A stretch of DNA of 64,000 bases from Oryzomicrobium sp. (GCF_021287045.1 NZ_JAJTBG010000007.1:1-64000); one strand, 5' to 3'. Positions 30,649 to 40,373 are shown, counted from the stretch's first letter. Notes: generated from the letters alone by a model not told the origin. A program made the numbers and translations.

Positions 30649-30910
30649 CATTTTTAGTTCCGGCTAACCTGGTGGGTCCGGCAGAAATCAGCCCTTCTTT
30701 TTTCTGGCTTTTATCTGGGCGTTGCCGCTCTTTAATCAGGCCGGCGTCAGGGGACTGATTCCGGAGAATCCCCCACGAAATTCACTAATGTTGAATAGCG
30801 GCGGTCCAGCGGCCTAGATATGCACCATCTCGATGCAGGATTTATTACTTGCCGTTCATCGGCTACGGGTTATTCACATGCCTGATCCGAAAAATTCCTG
30901 CTTATAATTG
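30649..30910. other. Non-coding stretch upstream of the H-NS gene
   Basis: No gene or conserved RNA recognised. AT content rises toward the H-NS promoter at 30911-30940. A perfect TATAAT also occurs at 30903-30908 but lacks a convincing -35. Confidence 0.5.
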
Positions 30911-30940
30911 TTGCAAGCCATTTTCTGGCTCAAGTATTAT
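30911..30940 (+). promoter_or_regulatory. Candidate promoter of the H-NS gene
   Basis: TTGCAA (30911-30916), an 18-bp spacer and TATTAT (30935-30940), leaving a 5' leader of roughly 40 nt before the ATG at 30985. The TATAAT at 30903-30908 is an alternative. Confidence 0.4.
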
Positions 30941-30984
30941 CGCGGTTGAAACCTTCCACCCAAAATCATAATCAGGAGAAACAC

Positions 30985-31302
30985 ATGGATATTTCCACCC
31001 TGTCCCTGGCCGAACTCAAGCAACTGCAAAAGCAAATCCCCGCCGAGATCGGTAAGCGCGAAGAGCAGGAAAAGAAGAAAGTGTTGGACGAGGTGAAGGC
31101 CCTGGCTGAAGCCCGCGGCTTTTCCATCGATCAGTTGATCGGCGGCGCCAAGGAAGCCAAGGTGCGCGTCAGCAAGCCGGTGGCGATCAAATACCGTCAT
31201 CCCGAGAACACCGCTCTGACCTGGACCGGCCGTGGCCGTAAGCCCCAGTGGGTCGAAGCCTGGCTGGGCCAAGGGCGCAAGCTCGAAGAACTGGCCGTCT
31301 GA
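30985..31302 (+). CDS. hns: H-NS-family nucleoid protein
   Basis: 105 residues. An N-terminal helical oligomerisation part is rich in Glu and Lys (about 5-48). A linker leads to the C-terminal DNA-binding motif [20 protein letters not shown] (about 70-90), the form typical of betaproteobacterial H-NS homologues. GGAG lies before the ATG at 30985. It silences AT-rich DNA by binding and bridging. Monocistronic, with a terminator following. Several paralogues are usual in these genomes, so the symbol is by family only. Confidence 0.92.
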   Translation: MDISTLSLAELKQLQKQIPAEIGKREEQEKKKVLDEVKALAEARGFSIDQLIGGAKEAKVRVSKPVAIKYRHPENTALTWTGRGRKPQWVEAWLGQGRKLEELAV

Positions 31303-31331
31303 GCGGCCAGAACCAGTCTCTCCGAAGGCTG

Positions 31332-31364
31332 AAAGGGCGGATCTTTGGATCCGCCCTTTTTCTT
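31332..31364 (+). terminator. Intrinsic terminator after hns
   Basis: Stem AAAGGGCGGATC paired with GATCCGCCCTTT, 4-nt loop, then a T-rich tail. It starts 29 nt after the hns stop. Confidence 0.9.
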
Positions 31365-31474
31365 TGCCGGTCCTGCTGGATTACCCCGTGGTGAAACGGG
31401 TTGCACGGGCCGTGCACAGAACAGGGCGCTCAGGCGATAATGCGCGCTTCGCTTCCCTTGGCTTCACGACTTTC

Positions 31475-32215
31475 ATGCGCATTTTGCTGAGTAACGACGA
31501 CGGTTATTTCGCCCCCGGTATCGAGGCTCTGGCCAAGGCCTTGGCGGATATAGCCGACATTACCGTGGTAGCCCCGGAACGCGATCGCAGCGGGGCGAGC
31601 AACTCCCTTACCCTGGATCGTCCCCTATCTTTACGGCGTGCCGCCAACGGGTTTTATTATGTCAATGGCACGCCCACCGATTGCGTTCATCTGGCTGTAA
31701 CCGGAATGCTCGATGAATTGCCGGACATGATCGTTTCAGGAATTAACCATGGCGCCAATATGGGCGATGACACGGTTTATTCCGGAACCGTGGCCGCGGC
31801 AACCGAAGGTTATCTACTAGGGATTCCCGCGATAGCGGTTTCCCTGGTCAGCCGTAGCGACAAGCATTTTGAAACTGCGGCCCAGGTCGCCCGGCGTTTG
31901 GTCCGGCAATATGCGGAAAACCCCCTGAAAGAGCCGGTTCTGCTCAATGTCAACGTGCCGGATCTGCCGCCCGACCAGCTCGGCGAGGTGCGCATCACCC
32001 GCCTGGGCAAGCGCCACAAGGCGGAACCCGTAGTGCGGGCCAAGACCCCCCGGGGCGAGACCGTCTACTGGGTCGGCGCCGCCGGGTCGGCCCAGGACGC
32101 CGGCGAAGGCACCGATTTCCACGCAGTGGCCGCCGGCCATGTTTCCGTGACCCCGTTGCAGCTCGATCTCACCCATACCGGGCAACTTCCCCTGATTCGC
32201 GACTGGCTGACATGA
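31475..32215 (+). CDS. surE: 5'/3'-nucleotidase SurE
   Basis: 246-residue metal-dependent phosphatase acting on nucleoside monophosphates and short polyphosphate. The metal motif SNDDG is at residues 6-10, a conserved Ser/Asn region is at G-A-S-N-S, and [19 protein letters not shown] is diagnostic. The ATG at 31475 starts the conserved [10 protein letters not shown]. First gene of the surE-pcm-nlpD-rpoS stationary-phase block, with each junction an ATGA overlap. Confidence 0.97.
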   Translation: MRILLSNDDGYFAPGIEALAKALADIADITVVAPERDRSGASNSLTLDRPLSLRRAANGFYYVNGTPTDCVHLAVTGMLDELPDMIVSGINHGANMGDDTVYSGTVAAATEGYLLGIPAIAVSLVSRSDKHFETAAQVARRLVRQYAENPLKEPVLLNVNVPDLPPDQLGEVRITRLGKRHKAEPVVRAKTPRGETVYWVGAAGSAQDAGEGTDFHAVAAGHVSVTPLQLDLTHTGQLPLIRDWLT

Positions 32216-32871
32216 ACCGACCCACTCTCGGACTTGGCATGACCTCCGCACGCACCCGCGTGCGCATGATCGAGCGCCTGCGCGAGCAGGGCATCCGCGA
32301 CGAGGCGGTGCTGGCGGTCATGGGCGACATTCCCCGCCACCTGTTCGTCGAAGAGGCCCTGGCATCACGGGCCTACGAGGACACGGCGCTGCCGCTGGGC
32401 TTTTCCCAGACCATCTCCCAGCCGTTCATCGTCGCCCGCATGATCGAGCTCCTGCGCAGCGGCCGGAGCGGCCTGGGAAAGACCCTGGAAGTGGGGGCCG
32501 GCTGCGGCTACCAGGCAGCGGTGCTGGGGCGCCTGACCAGCGAGGTCTACGCCGTGGAGCGGATCGCGCCGCTGCTGGAAAAGGCCAAGGCCAACCTGCG
32601 CACCCTCAAGCTCTTCAACGTGCGCCTCAAGCACGCCGACGGCCAGTTGGGACTGCCCGAGGCGGCCCCGTTCGACACCATCATCCTGGCGGCCTCGGCC
32701 CCCGCCATGCCCCAGGCGCTTTTGCAGCAGCTGGCGCCGGGTGGCAGAATGGTGCTGCCGATCGGAAGCATCGAGCAGACGCTGCATCTCGTGGAGCGCA
32801 CCCCCCAGGGGTTTGTTGAGACCAAACTGGACGCGGTCCGATTCGTCCCGCTACTTCCCGGAACAGAATGA
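32212..32871 (+). CDS. pcm: Protein-L-isoaspartate O-methyltransferase
   Basis: 219-residue SAM methyltransferase that repairs isoaspartyl damage in aged proteins. The [17 protein letters not shown] motif, [15 protein letters not shown] substrate region and C-terminal PIGSIEQTL are present. It overlaps surE and nlpD by 4 nt each. Confidence 0.97.
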   Translation: MNRPTLGLGMTSARTRVRMIERLREQGIRDEAVLAVMGDIPRHLFVEEALASRAYEDTALPLGFSQTISQPFIVARMIELLRSGRSGLGKTLEVGAGCGYQAAVLGRLTSEVYAVERIAPLLEKAKANLRTLKLFNVRLKHADGQLGLPEAAPFDTIILAASAPAMPQALLQQLAPGGRMVLPIGSIEQTLHLVERTPQGFVETKLDAVRFVPLLPGTE

Positions 32872-33827
32872 TTTTTCGTCGATTTGTTTTCCCCGTTCTC
32901 GGTATTGGCCTGTTGGCCGCCGGTTGTGCCACCCAGCATCCCGCCCCGGTGGTGGACCGCGCCCAGCCCTCCGCGCGGGGGGCGGGTACGCCTGTTGCGG
33001 CCACCGGTGTGCCCGGTTGCCCCGAAAACTATACGGTCAAGAAGGGCGACACCCTCTACAGCATCGCCCTGGAACACGGTGCCGATTACAAGGACGTGAT
33101 CGTCTGGAACCGGATCGACAACCCCAACCGCATTCTGGTTGGCCAGGTGCTGTGCGTGAAGGCGCCAGGCGATTCCGGCGTGGCCGTGGCCAAGCCCATC
33201 GGTCCGGGGGCGGCCATTGAGAAACGCTCCCTGGACGGCAGCGCCGCAGTGCCCGCTGCGCCGGTTGCGGCACCGGTTTCCAGCGACGGCATCAAGCGAG
33301 AGCCTCGCGCCGGCAAGGAACCCTATACCGATCAGGCCCTGGCGGCGGCCCAGGCTGGAACAGCGGCAGGGGCGGCGGCCGGGACGGTGGCGGCCAAGCC
33401 TGAGCAAAAAATTGAACCGAAGGCGGAAACCAAGCCGGAATCCCGCGACTCCAAAGAGGGAGACGAGCCGGCCTGGGGCTGGCCTGCATCGGGAAAAACC
33501 CTGTCGGGATTCTCGGACAGCAGCAAGGGTATCGATATCGCCGGCAAGACCGGCGACCCGGTGCTGGCCGCGGCCGAAGGCAAGGTGGTTTATGCCGGTG
33601 TAGGACTGCGCGGTTACGGCAAGCTCGTCATCATCAAGCACAACGCCACCTACCTGACCGCTTATGCTCATAACAGCAACGTTCTGGTGAAAGAAGGGCA
33701 GAACGTCGTGAAGGGGCAGAAGATTGCCGAGATCGGCAACACGGATACCGATACCACGAAGCTCCATTTCGAGGTGCGGCGTCAGGGTAAGCCGGTGGAT
33801 CCTCTGAAACATTTGCCGCCACGATGA
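32868..33827 (+). CDS. nlpD: NlpD-type lipoprotein with LysM and degenerate LytM domain
   Basis: 319 residues. A lipoprotein signal peptide ends in LLAAGC (Cys about residue 19). One LysM domain (about 47-92, [17 protein letters not shown]) binds peptidoglycan. A long Ala/Pro/Glu linker leads to a C-terminal M23/LytM domain (about 205-315). The M23 metal residues are incomplete: the first His-containing motif reads SSKGIDIAG and the last H-x-H reads KLHFE. It is therefore expected to be a non-enzymatic activator of AmiC-type amidases in cell separation. It overlaps pcm and rpoS. In related bacteria a main rpoS promoter lies inside nlpD. Confidence 0.94.
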   Translation: MIFRRFVFPVLGIGLLAAGCATQHPAPVVDRAQPSARGAGTPVAATGVPGCPENYTVKKGDTLYSIALEHGADYKDVIVWNRIDNPNRILVGQVLCVKAPGDSGVAVAKPIGPGAAIEKRSLDGSAAVPAAPVAAPVSSDGIKREPRAGKEPYTDQALAAAQAGTAAGAAAGTVAAKPEQKIEPKAETKPESRDSKEGDEPAWGWPASGKTLSGFSDSSKGIDIAGKTGDPVLAAAEGKVVYAGVGLRGYGKLVIIKHNATYLTAYAHNSNVLVKEGQNVVKGQKIAEIGNTDTDTTKLHFEVRRQGKPVDPLKHLPPR

Positions 33828-34816
33828 CCATGAACAGCCGCCATTCCGAGTTCGCCGATGATGCCGAGGAGGATTTCTCCGAAGATACTGCCGAACCGGA
33901 AGGGGCGGCTGACGGGGAGGGGAGCGACCTGAACGGGGACTCCGCCCCCGAGCCGAATGGCGAGACGGCGGCGCCCGAGGTCGAACTCCTCAACGACGTC
34001 ACCCAGATTTACCTCAACGACATCGGCGCCAAGCCGCTTCTGACCCCGGACGAGGAGGCGGCCACGGCCCGTTGCGCCCGGGACGGGGATTTCCAGGCGC
34101 GGCAGAAGATGATCGAGCACAACCTGCGGCTGGTGGTGAACATCGCCAAGCACTACCTCAACCGCGGCATTCCCCTCCTGGACCTGGTCGAAGAGGGCAA
34201 CTTGGGGCTGATGCACGCCCTGGACAAGTTCGAGCCCGACCGGGGCTTTCGCTTTTCCACCTACGCAACGTGGTGGATTCGCCAGAACATCGAGCGGGCG
34301 ATCATGAACCAGTCCCGCACCATCCGTCTGCCGGTGCATGTGGTCAAGGAAATCAACGGCGTGCTGCGGGCGATCCGGCAGCTCGAGGCGAACCACGCCC
34401 AGGAATATGGGGTGGAGGAAATCGCCGCCCTGGTGGACAAGCCGGTGGATGACGTGCGGCGTCTGCTGGCGCTCAACGAGCACACCGCATCCCTGGATGC
34501 ACCCCTGGACGTGGACCCCAACCACACGGTGGCCGACGCCATCGCCGACGAGAGCAGTGCCGACCCGGTCGGGCTGTTGCAGTCCTCCGAATTGTCGGGC
34601 CTGGTCAACCACTGGGTGACCGAGCTTTCCGACCGGCAGCGCCAGGTGATCGAACGCCGCTACGGCCTCAACGGGCTGGAAGTGGCCACCCTCGAATCCA
34701 TCGCTGCCGACCTATGCCTGACCCGGGAGCGGGTCAGGCAGATTCAGGTCGAGGCCCTGGGCCAGTTGCGCCGGATCATCCGCCGGCGCGGCGTTTCCCG
34801 CGAGAGCCTGATTTAG
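33824..34816 (+). CDS. rpoS: RNA polymerase sigma factor RpoS
   Basis: 330-residue sigma-38. An acidic N-terminal extension (about 1-45) precedes region 1.2, then region 2 with NLRLVVNIAKHYLNRGI and FSTYATWWIRQ, region 3, and region 4 with LCLTRERVRQIQVEAL. It directs the general stress and stationary-phase response. The gene begins in an ATGA overlap with nlpD. Its last 41 nt overlap the 3' end of mltB on the other strand. No terminator is visible between them. Confidence 0.97.
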   Translation: MTMNSRHSEFADDAEEDFSEDTAEPEGAADGEGSDLNGDSAPEPNGETAAPEVELLNDVTQIYLNDIGAKPLLTPDEEAATARCARDGDFQARQKMIEHNLRLVVNIAKHYLNRGIPLLDLVEEGNLGLMHALDKFEPDRGFRFSTYATWWIRQNIERAIMNQSRTIRLPVHVVKEINGVLRAIRQLEANHAQEYGVEEIAALVDKPVDDVRRLLALNEHTASLDAPLDVDPNHTVADAIADESSADPVGLLQSSELSGLVNHWVTELSDRQRQVIERRYGLNGLEVATLESIAADLCLTRERVRQIQVEALGQLRRIIRRRGVSRESLI

Positions 34817-35954
34817 CCGCAGCGGCCGGCTTGGTCCTGGCCGCCGCCGGCGCACCGATGGGCCGGGGCGCCACTGGCACACCGTCCACCGCGCCGGTGC
34901 GCAGCGCTTCCGCGAGTTGGAACACCGACATGGAGTAGAAGCTCGAGCGGTTGTAGCGGGTGATCACATAGAAGTTGTCGAAGCCCAGCCAGTATTCGGT
35001 GGGCGCTTCCGGCGATACCAGATCCACCAGGGCCGCCTTGTTATCCACCTCTTCCTGGCCGGGGCGCAACAGGCTCGCCGGCACCGCCACGCCCCGCCCG
35101 GCCAGTTCGCTCAGGCTGCGTTGGGGGCGGATGCCCTCGTCCACCAGGGACTGGGCCTGGCCGGCATCGACCTGGACGGGCAGTGCGATCGCCGCGCCGC
35201 GCCGCCAGCCGTGGGCTTCCAGGAAGGCGGCGACGCTGCCGACCGCGTCCTTGCTGCTGCCGCGCAGATCGATCTGGCCGTTGCCGTCGAAATCCACCGC
35301 ATAGCGGCGCAGGCTGCTCGGCATGAACTGGGGAATGCCGATGGCGCCGGCGTAGGAACCCTTCACGGCTAGATCGTCCATGCCGTTCTCCCGGGTAAAC
35401 AGCAGGAACTGCTCCAGTTCGCCGCGGAAATAGGCGGCCCGGGGCGGGTAGCGGAAGGCCAGGGTGGCCAGGGCCTCGAACACCTTGAAGCGCCCCGGGT
35501 TCACCCCGTATTCGGTTTCCACGCCGATGATCGCGGCGATGATTTCCCGGGGTACGCCGTAGCGCTCTTCGGCCGCCTCCAGCTCCCGGGCGTGTTCGGC
35601 CATGAAGGTCAGCCCGGCGCCGACGCGGCGGGCGTTTACGAAACGTTCCCGGTAGCGGACCCAGGAGCGCTGCTCCACCCGGGTCGGCGGCGCGATGGCC
35701 TTCAGCACCGTCTTGTTCGGGGCGGTCAGGGCAAAGTCCCGGTGCAGGGTGGCCGCATCCATGCCGTACTTGGCTGCCATTTCGTCGATAAAGCTCTCCA
35801 CGTCGGGATCGCCGAGAAAGGGCCGAGTTGCGGCGATGGCAGCGGCCACCCCTTCCTGGGCGGCAACGGGGGGGGCGGCAAAGACCGACAGGCCTCCCAG
35901 CCCCAGGGCAAAGCAGAGGGCGGGCAGGGCGTGGCGGCGGGAATGTGTCTTCAA
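34776..35954 (-). CDS. mltB: Lytic murein transglycosylase B
   Basis: 392 residues from a TTG start at 35954, which shares TTGA with the stop of the upstream transglutaminase gene and has GGAGA 6 nt ahead. An N-terminal signal peptide (cleavage near A-A-P-P-V-A-A-Q) leads to the MltB/RlpB fold. The catalytic glutamate is in IGVETEYGVNPG, followed by YAGAIGIPQFMPSS. It cleaves the MurNAc-GlcNAc bond to anhydro-muropeptides. No lipobox, so it is likely soluble and periplasmic. The tail is basic and low-complexity, and its coding region runs 41 nt into the end of rpoS. Confidence 0.92.
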   Translation of the reverse strand: MKTHSRRHALPALCFALGLGGLSVFAAPPVAAQEGVAAAIAATRPFLGDPDVESFIDEMAAKYGMDAATLHRDFALTAPNKTVLKAIAPPTRVEQRSWVRYRERFVNARRVGAGLTFMAEHARELEAAEERYGVPREIIAAIIGVETEYGVNPGRFKVFEALATLAFRYPPRAAYFRGELEQFLLFTRENGMDDLAVKGSYAGAIGIPQFMPSSLRRYAVDFDGNGQIDLRGSSKDAVGSVAAFLEAHGWRRGAAIALPVQVDAGQAQSLVDEGIRPQRSLSELAGRGVAVPASLLRPGQEEVDNKAALVDLVSPEAPTEYWLGFDNFYVITRYNRSSFYSMSVFQLAEALRTGAVDGVPVAPRPIGAPAAARTKPAAAAKSGSRGKRRAGG

Positions 35955-37996
35955 CGGGGTCTCCGGAACAGGGCGGCGCGGGCCAGGGCCCGCAGCCGGG
36001 CGAGGGGGCGGCGCTGATCGGCGCCCTCGGGCGGGCGGTAGCGCAGCTGGATGTAGCAGGCGGCGGCCTCGTCCACCAGCGGCCCCCAGGCGGGAAATTG
36101 TACGGCGACGCGGCGGGCGAAGTCGGCCGGGCCCTCGTGGGGTGCCCGGGCCACGCCGCGGCGGGCGAGCCGGCGGCAGAGCGACTGCCACAGGCGTCCA
36201 GGGACGTCGGCTGGCGCGGCGCGGCGTCCGGGCCAGGCGGCCGCCAGTCCGGCCAGGGCCAGCAGGGCGCCGCAGGCGGCGGTGAGCAGGGGCAGCAGCC
36301 GGCGCCAGTCGGCGTCGGGCCAGCCCAGGCGCTCGAGCAGGTCCTGCTGGCGTTGGGAATTGTACCCGAGCACCCACTGGTTCCAGCCGTTCTGGGCGGC
36401 CTCCCAGCGGTAGCGTAACTGGCGCAGCAAGGGCCAGTCGACGCGCATCAGCGGGGGCAGGGGCTCGCCCAGTGGTGTGGCATCGGCCAGCCCCGACTCG
36501 ACCCGGGCCGGCGATACGGCGGCAGTGGGGTCCATGCGCACCCAGCCGTCGCCTGGGGCCCAGACCTCGGCCCAGGCGTGGGCGTCCGACTGGCGGACTA
36601 CCCAGAAATCATCCAGAGGATTTCGCTCCCCGCCCTGGTAACCCGTCACCACCCGGGCCGGCACGCCGGCAGCGCGCATCACCACCACAAAGGCCGAGGC
36701 GAAGTGTTCGCAGAAGCCGCGCCTGGTGCCGAACAGGAACTCGTCCACCGGGTTGGCGCCGAGCAGGGGCGGGGTCAGGGAATAGGTGAAGCCGTCATTG
36801 CGAAAGCGCTCGAGTAGCAGGGCGGCGATCCGGTAGGGGCGTTCGGCAGTTGGCAGCCGGGCAGTTTCCTGGCTCAGGGCGGCACCCAGGGCCCGGGCCC
36901 TGGGATTGCCGTGCTCCCCGATGGCCAGTGGTAGGCGCAGGGCTCGTTCCAGCATGGCCGGCATTTCATCCGCCGCCAGCCGGGCGGCGGGTTGGGCACG
37001 GGCCTCGTAGCGCAGGCGCTTGACTACCGGCGCGTCGCTTTGCAGCTCGCCGGTGGCAGCCAGCCGGGCGTCGCCCTGCCAGGCGGTGGGGTGGTCCAGG
37101 GCCAGCAGCCAGCGGTTGCCGTGGGGTTCCAGGGTCAGGGTGTAGGCGTAGTCGGGTTGGCCGGGGACGGCGGCGATGGCCGCCGTGGCGCGGCGCGGCG
37201 GAGGCAGGGCGCTCCAGGTGCGCCCGTCGAAGGCCTCCAGGACCGGGCCGCGGAAGTAGAGTAGGGATTTGGCCGGGGTCGGGCCGTCGAAGCGTACCCG
37301 GAAGGCGATCTCGCCGGATTGGATCAGCTTGGCGATGGACCCCGGCGCCATGGTGTCGGACAGCCCGCTACGGCCACTGAAGGCGTCCCGGGGCAGCCCC
37401 CACAAGGGGCCGTCGATGCGCGGGAAGAGCAGGTAGAGGGCGGTCATGAACGGCAGGGCGAGCAGGGCGAGGGCCAGCCCCCGGCCGACCAGGGCCCGGG
37501 GCGCCGGGGCCTGGCCGCCGCTGTGCAGGCGGATCAGGGTGACGACGATGGCGGTGCAGCAGGCGAAGGCCCAGGCGCCGGTGACGAGGGATTGGGATTC
37601 GAAGAACTGGGCCAGCAAAAGAAAGCAGGCCAGCAGAATGACCACCCAGGCGTCCCGGCCCGGGTAGGGGCGGGGGTTCGGCGGCGGGCGGAATTCATAG
37701 AACTTGAGGGCCAGCAGAAAGGCCAGCAGGGCGACACCGGGCCCGCGGCCGAACAGGGTGCGGAATTCCAGCCCGACGGCTGCCAGCACCGCCAGGGCGC
37801 CGGCCAGCACCAGCCAGGGCGGCAGCGGGGCGGCGTCGCGGCGCAGCAGCAGGGCGCGCCCGCCCAGCAGGACGGCCACCGCGATGCCGGCCCAGGGCGG
37901 CAGGGCCGGAAGCAGAGGGGCGGACACCAGGGCCGCGACCCCGAGTAGCCAGGCCAGTTCGGTACGCTGGCGGCCGGCGGCGGATGGGGCGCTCAT
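35951..37996 (-). CDS. tgpA: TgpA-type membrane transglutaminase-like protein
   Basis: 681 residues. About six membrane helices lie in the first 195 residues, then a periplasmic domain with a transglutaminase core, another helix near 560 and a C-terminal DUF4129-like tail. The triad is visible as Cys429 in RRGFCEHFASAF, His473 in DAHAWAE and Asp489 in RMDPTAA. Pseudomonas TgpA is an essential inner-membrane protein of this family with unclear substrate. It starts in an ATGA overlap with the DUF58 gene. It is not clear whether it cross-links or hydrolyses protein or wall peptide. Confidence 0.9.
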   Translation of the reverse strand: MSAPSAAGRQRTELAWLLGVAALVSAPLLPALPPWAGIAVAVLLGGRALLLRRDAAPLPPWLVLAGALAVLAAVGLEFRTLFGRGPGVALLAFLLALKFYEFRPPPNPRPYPGRDAWVVILLACFLLLAQFFESQSLVTGAWAFACCTAIVVTLIRLHSGGQAPAPRALVGRGLALALLALPFMTALYLLFPRIDGPLWGLPRDAFSGRSGLSDTMAPGSIAKLIQSGEIAFRVRFDGPTPAKSLLYFRGPVLEAFDGRTWSALPPPRRATAAIAAVPGQPDYAYTLTLEPHGNRWLLALDHPTAWQGDARLAATGELQSDAPVVKRLRYEARAQPAARLAADEMPAMLERALRLPLAIGEHGNPRARALGAALSQETARLPTAERPYRIAALLLERFRNDGFTYSLTPPLLGANPVDEFLFGTRRGFCEHFASAFVVVMRAAGVPARVVTGYQGGERNPLDDFWVVRQSDAHAWAEVWAPGDGWVRMDPTAAVSPARVESGLADATPLGEPLPPLMRVDWPLLRQLRYRWEAAQNGWNQWVLGYNSQRQQDLLERLGWPDADWRRLLPLLTAACGALLALAGLAAAWPGRRAAPADVPGRLWQSLCRRLARRGVARAPHEGPADFARRVAVQFPAWGPLVDEAAACYIQLRYRPPEGADQRRPLARLRALARAALFRRPR

Positions 37997-39090
37997 GGGG
38001 CCATTTCCGGAGCGGGCATCGTCGCCGGCACGCCGTCGTCGGCAAAGCCGAACAGGGCGAGCCGGGCCAGGCAGGCTTCCCGGTGGGCTTCGCCCCGGGA
38101 CGGAGGCAGGGCAGTACCGGGCAGGCGCAGCCCGTAGGGGGCGTCTAGGGCGTCGGCGGCGAGCACCCAGGCGCAGAGCACGGCCAGGCGCTTTTCCAGG
38201 GCCTGTTCCGGCGCCAGGCCGGTGGCGGGCGGCGGCACGTCCTCCCAGCGCAGCCACAGCTCTCCGGCAGCGTCGCTTTCGAACTGTTTGAGGGGCAGTT
38301 CGCTCCGGCGCCGCTCGCCGTCACCCTGGCGGGCCACCAACTTCCAGGCCACGTGGCGCAACGGATCGGCGGGGGTGCGCGGGCGCAGCCCGGCGAAATC
38401 CTCGTTGCCGGCCTGGGTGCGCCGGGTAGACCGAGCGCCGCTGCCGGCCGCTTGGGGCGGCAAGGGCGGAGCCGGGTCCGCCGGGGCCGGATAGACCAGG
38501 GCGGACACGGTGGGGCGCCAGATCGACCAAGCGGTGAACAGCCCCAGGGGGTAGCGGCTTTCCACCCGGATCGGCGGGATGGGCAGGGGGCCGCGCTTCG
38601 GGGCAGCCAGGGGCAGGACTACTTCCGCCTCGCTGCCGGCGGCCAGGTCGAGCCAGGCGGTGGGGCCGTCACCATCTGTCGGGGCGAAGCCGAAGCCGAA
38701 GCCCAGGCCGGGGCGGGGTTCGCTGCGGCGCTGGCTGGCACGCAGCACGACGCCGAGGGTGGTGCCGGCCATGCCGTTTTCGGTGGGGCCGGCGGTCAGG
38801 GTCAGCCCCGCCAGGTTGCGGTAGGTGAGGCCCATGCCCAGGGTGCCGACACCGGCCAGCAGGAAGACCACGGCGTAGCCCAGGCCCAGGTCGTAGTTGA
38901 CCGCCGCCAGCAGCATGGTGGCCAGGGTGGCGGCGAACCCCAGTCCGGCGCCGCTGGGCAGGATGTAGATACGCCGCTGGCCAAGAGTCAGCGGCACCGT
39001 GTCGGGGGCGCGGCCGTACAGCCAGCGCTCCAGGGCGCGGTCCCGCCAGCGGCGCAGGAAGCCGCTTCGTGCCGGCAGGGGCCGGGTCAC
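37993..39090 (-). CDS. DUF58 domain protein
   Basis: 365 residues. Two membrane helices (about 42-90) are followed by a beta-rich segment and a C-terminal DUF58 part (about 200-300) with Y-P-A and the G-L-R-P-x-x-P-x-D-P-L-R-H-V-A-W-K pattern. Such proteins accompany MoxR ATPases and membrane transglutaminases in one operon and are thought to act as their partner at the membrane. Function unknown. It starts at GTG (GTGA overlap with moxR). Confidence 0.88.
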   Translation of the reverse strand: MTRPLPARSGFLRRWRDRALERWLYGRAPDTVPLTLGQRRIYILPSGAGLGFAATLATMLLAAVNYDLGLGYAVVFLLAGVGTLGMGLTYRNLAGLTLTAGPTENGMAGTTLGVVLRASQRRSEPRPGLGFGFGFAPTDGDGPTAWLDLAAGSEAEVVLPLAAPKRGPLPIPPIRVESRYPLGLFTAWSIWRPTVSALVYPAPADPAPPLPPQAAGSGARSTRRTQAGNEDFAGLRPRTPADPLRHVAWKLVARQGDGERRRSELPLKQFESDAAGELWLRWEDVPPPATGLAPEQALEKRLAVLCAWVLAADALDAPYGLRLPGTALPPSRGEAHREACLARLALFGFADDGVPATMPAPEMAP

Positions 39091-40058
39091 GGCAGGGGCA
39101 CCGCCTCGATCAGGCTGCGGGCATCGGTGGCCGACAAGCCGCTCTCGCTACCCCGGTGGTGGAGGCGGTGGCCGGCCACGGCAGGAAACACGGCCTGGAC
39201 GTCTTCGGGTAACACATGGTCGCGTCCGTCGATGAAGGCGTGGGCCCGGGCGGCAGCGAGCAGGCCCAGGGCGGCCCGGGGGGACAGGCCGTGGCGGAAG
39301 CGCTGGTCCTGGCGGGTGGCGGCGGTCAGGGCATAAACATAGTCCACCACCGGGGCGGCGGCATGGACCTGGCCGGCGGCCTGTTGCAAGGCGGCCAGTT
39401 CGCCCGGGGCGAGCAAGGATTCCAGTGCATCGACCCGGTCGCGCCGGCTGCCGCCGGCGAGCAGCGCCTTTTCCGCCGCCGGGTCCGGGTAGCCCAGGGA
39501 CAGGCGCATCAGGAAGCGGTCCAGCTGGGATTCGGGCAGGGGAAAGGTACCGACCTGGTGGGAGGGGTTCTGGGTGGCGATGACGAAGAAGGGCTCGGGC
39601 AGCCGCCGGGTTTCGCCGTCCACCGTGACCTGGCCTTCTTCCATGGCTTCGAGCAGGGCGCTCTGGGTCTTGGGGCTGGCCCGGTTGATCTCGTCGGCCA
39701 GCACCACCTGGGCGAACACGGGGCCGGGCACGAAGCGGAAGCGGGCGCCTTCGGCATCCCGTTCGTAGAGGCTCACCCCCAGGATGTCCGCCGGCAGGAG
39801 GTCGCTGGTGAACTGGAGGCGGGAGAAGTGCAGGCCGAGCAGCCGGGCCAGGGCGTGGGCCAGGGTGGTCTTGCCGACGCCGGGCAGGTCCTCGATGAGC
39901 AGGTGTCCCCGGGCGAGCAGGCAGGCCAACGCCAGGCGCAGGGCGTCCGGCTTGCCCAGGATGACCTCGTCTGCGGCGGCGAGGATGCGGACGATGGCGT
40001 GGTGGCGGGCAGCGGGCAGGGCGGAATCCATGATGGCCGAAGGGGAATGGAGCATGGC
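39087..40058 (-). CDS. MoxR-family AAA+ ATPase
   Basis: 323 residues from the ATG at 40058. The Walker A GVGKTTLAHAL, Walker B VLADEINRASPKTQ and sensor IATQNP motifs are intact. MoxR ATPases act as chaperone-like activators of membrane or metal-cofactor proteins. It heads the moxR-DUF58-tgpA-mltB operon, so it probably acts on the DUF58/TgpA pair. No start has a good ribosome site; ATG at 40031 (314 residues) and TTG at 40082 are alternatives. Confidence 0.9.
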   Translation of the reverse strand, partial: AMLHSPSAIMDSALPAARHHAIVRILAAADEVILGKPDALRLALACLLARGHLLIEDLPGVGKTTLAHALARLLGLHFSRLQFTSDLLPADILGVSLYERDAEGARFRFVPGPVFAQVVLADEINRASPKTQSALLEAMEEGQVTVDGETRRLPEPFFVIATQNPSHQVGTFPLPESQLDRFLMRLSLGYPDPAAEKALLAGGSRRDRVDALESLLAPGELAALQQAAGQVHAAAPVVDYVYALTAATRQDQRFRHGLSPRAALGLLAAARAHAFIDGRDHVLPEDVQAVFPAVAGHRLHHRGSESGLSATDARSLIEAVPLP

Positions 40059-40373
40059 GGTGGGGGCGGGCAGAGCGGTCAAAGGGCGGAAAAGGCCGGC
40101 CAGTGCGGCATTTCAGCACGGTCGGCGAGTTGTGGCGCCCGGTAAAATGGGATGATAATGCCAGAAGAGAACGGCACTACCCCGGCCACGGCGATGGTCC
40201 GGGACACAACGATAACGGCCCTTGAGCGCCGGGTAGTCATAACAGCAGCCGGCCCGTCCCCCAACCGGAGCCACGGCGCAGGAATCGTCGAGTCGACGGC
40301 CGCGAGTCCGCCAGTGCGGGCTCGTTTGCGCCGATAGATTCGCTCCAGACCACTTCAACGCAGGGTAGAAGTT
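40059..40373. other. Divergent intergenic region, moxR / deacetylase gene
   Basis: No gene seen. A possible plus-strand promoter is TTGTGG (40130-40135), an 18-bp spacer and GATAAT (40154-40159), which would give a leader of about 200 nt for the deacetylase gene. A small palindrome CGTCGA-G-TCGACG lies near 40286-40299. Confidence 0.35.

Noticed and set aside
34776..34816. Possibility that mltB ends earlier and does not overlap rpoS
   Set aside because: The mltB frame is open to the TGA at 34776 with no earlier in-frame stop, so the overlap stands unless there is a sequencing error.
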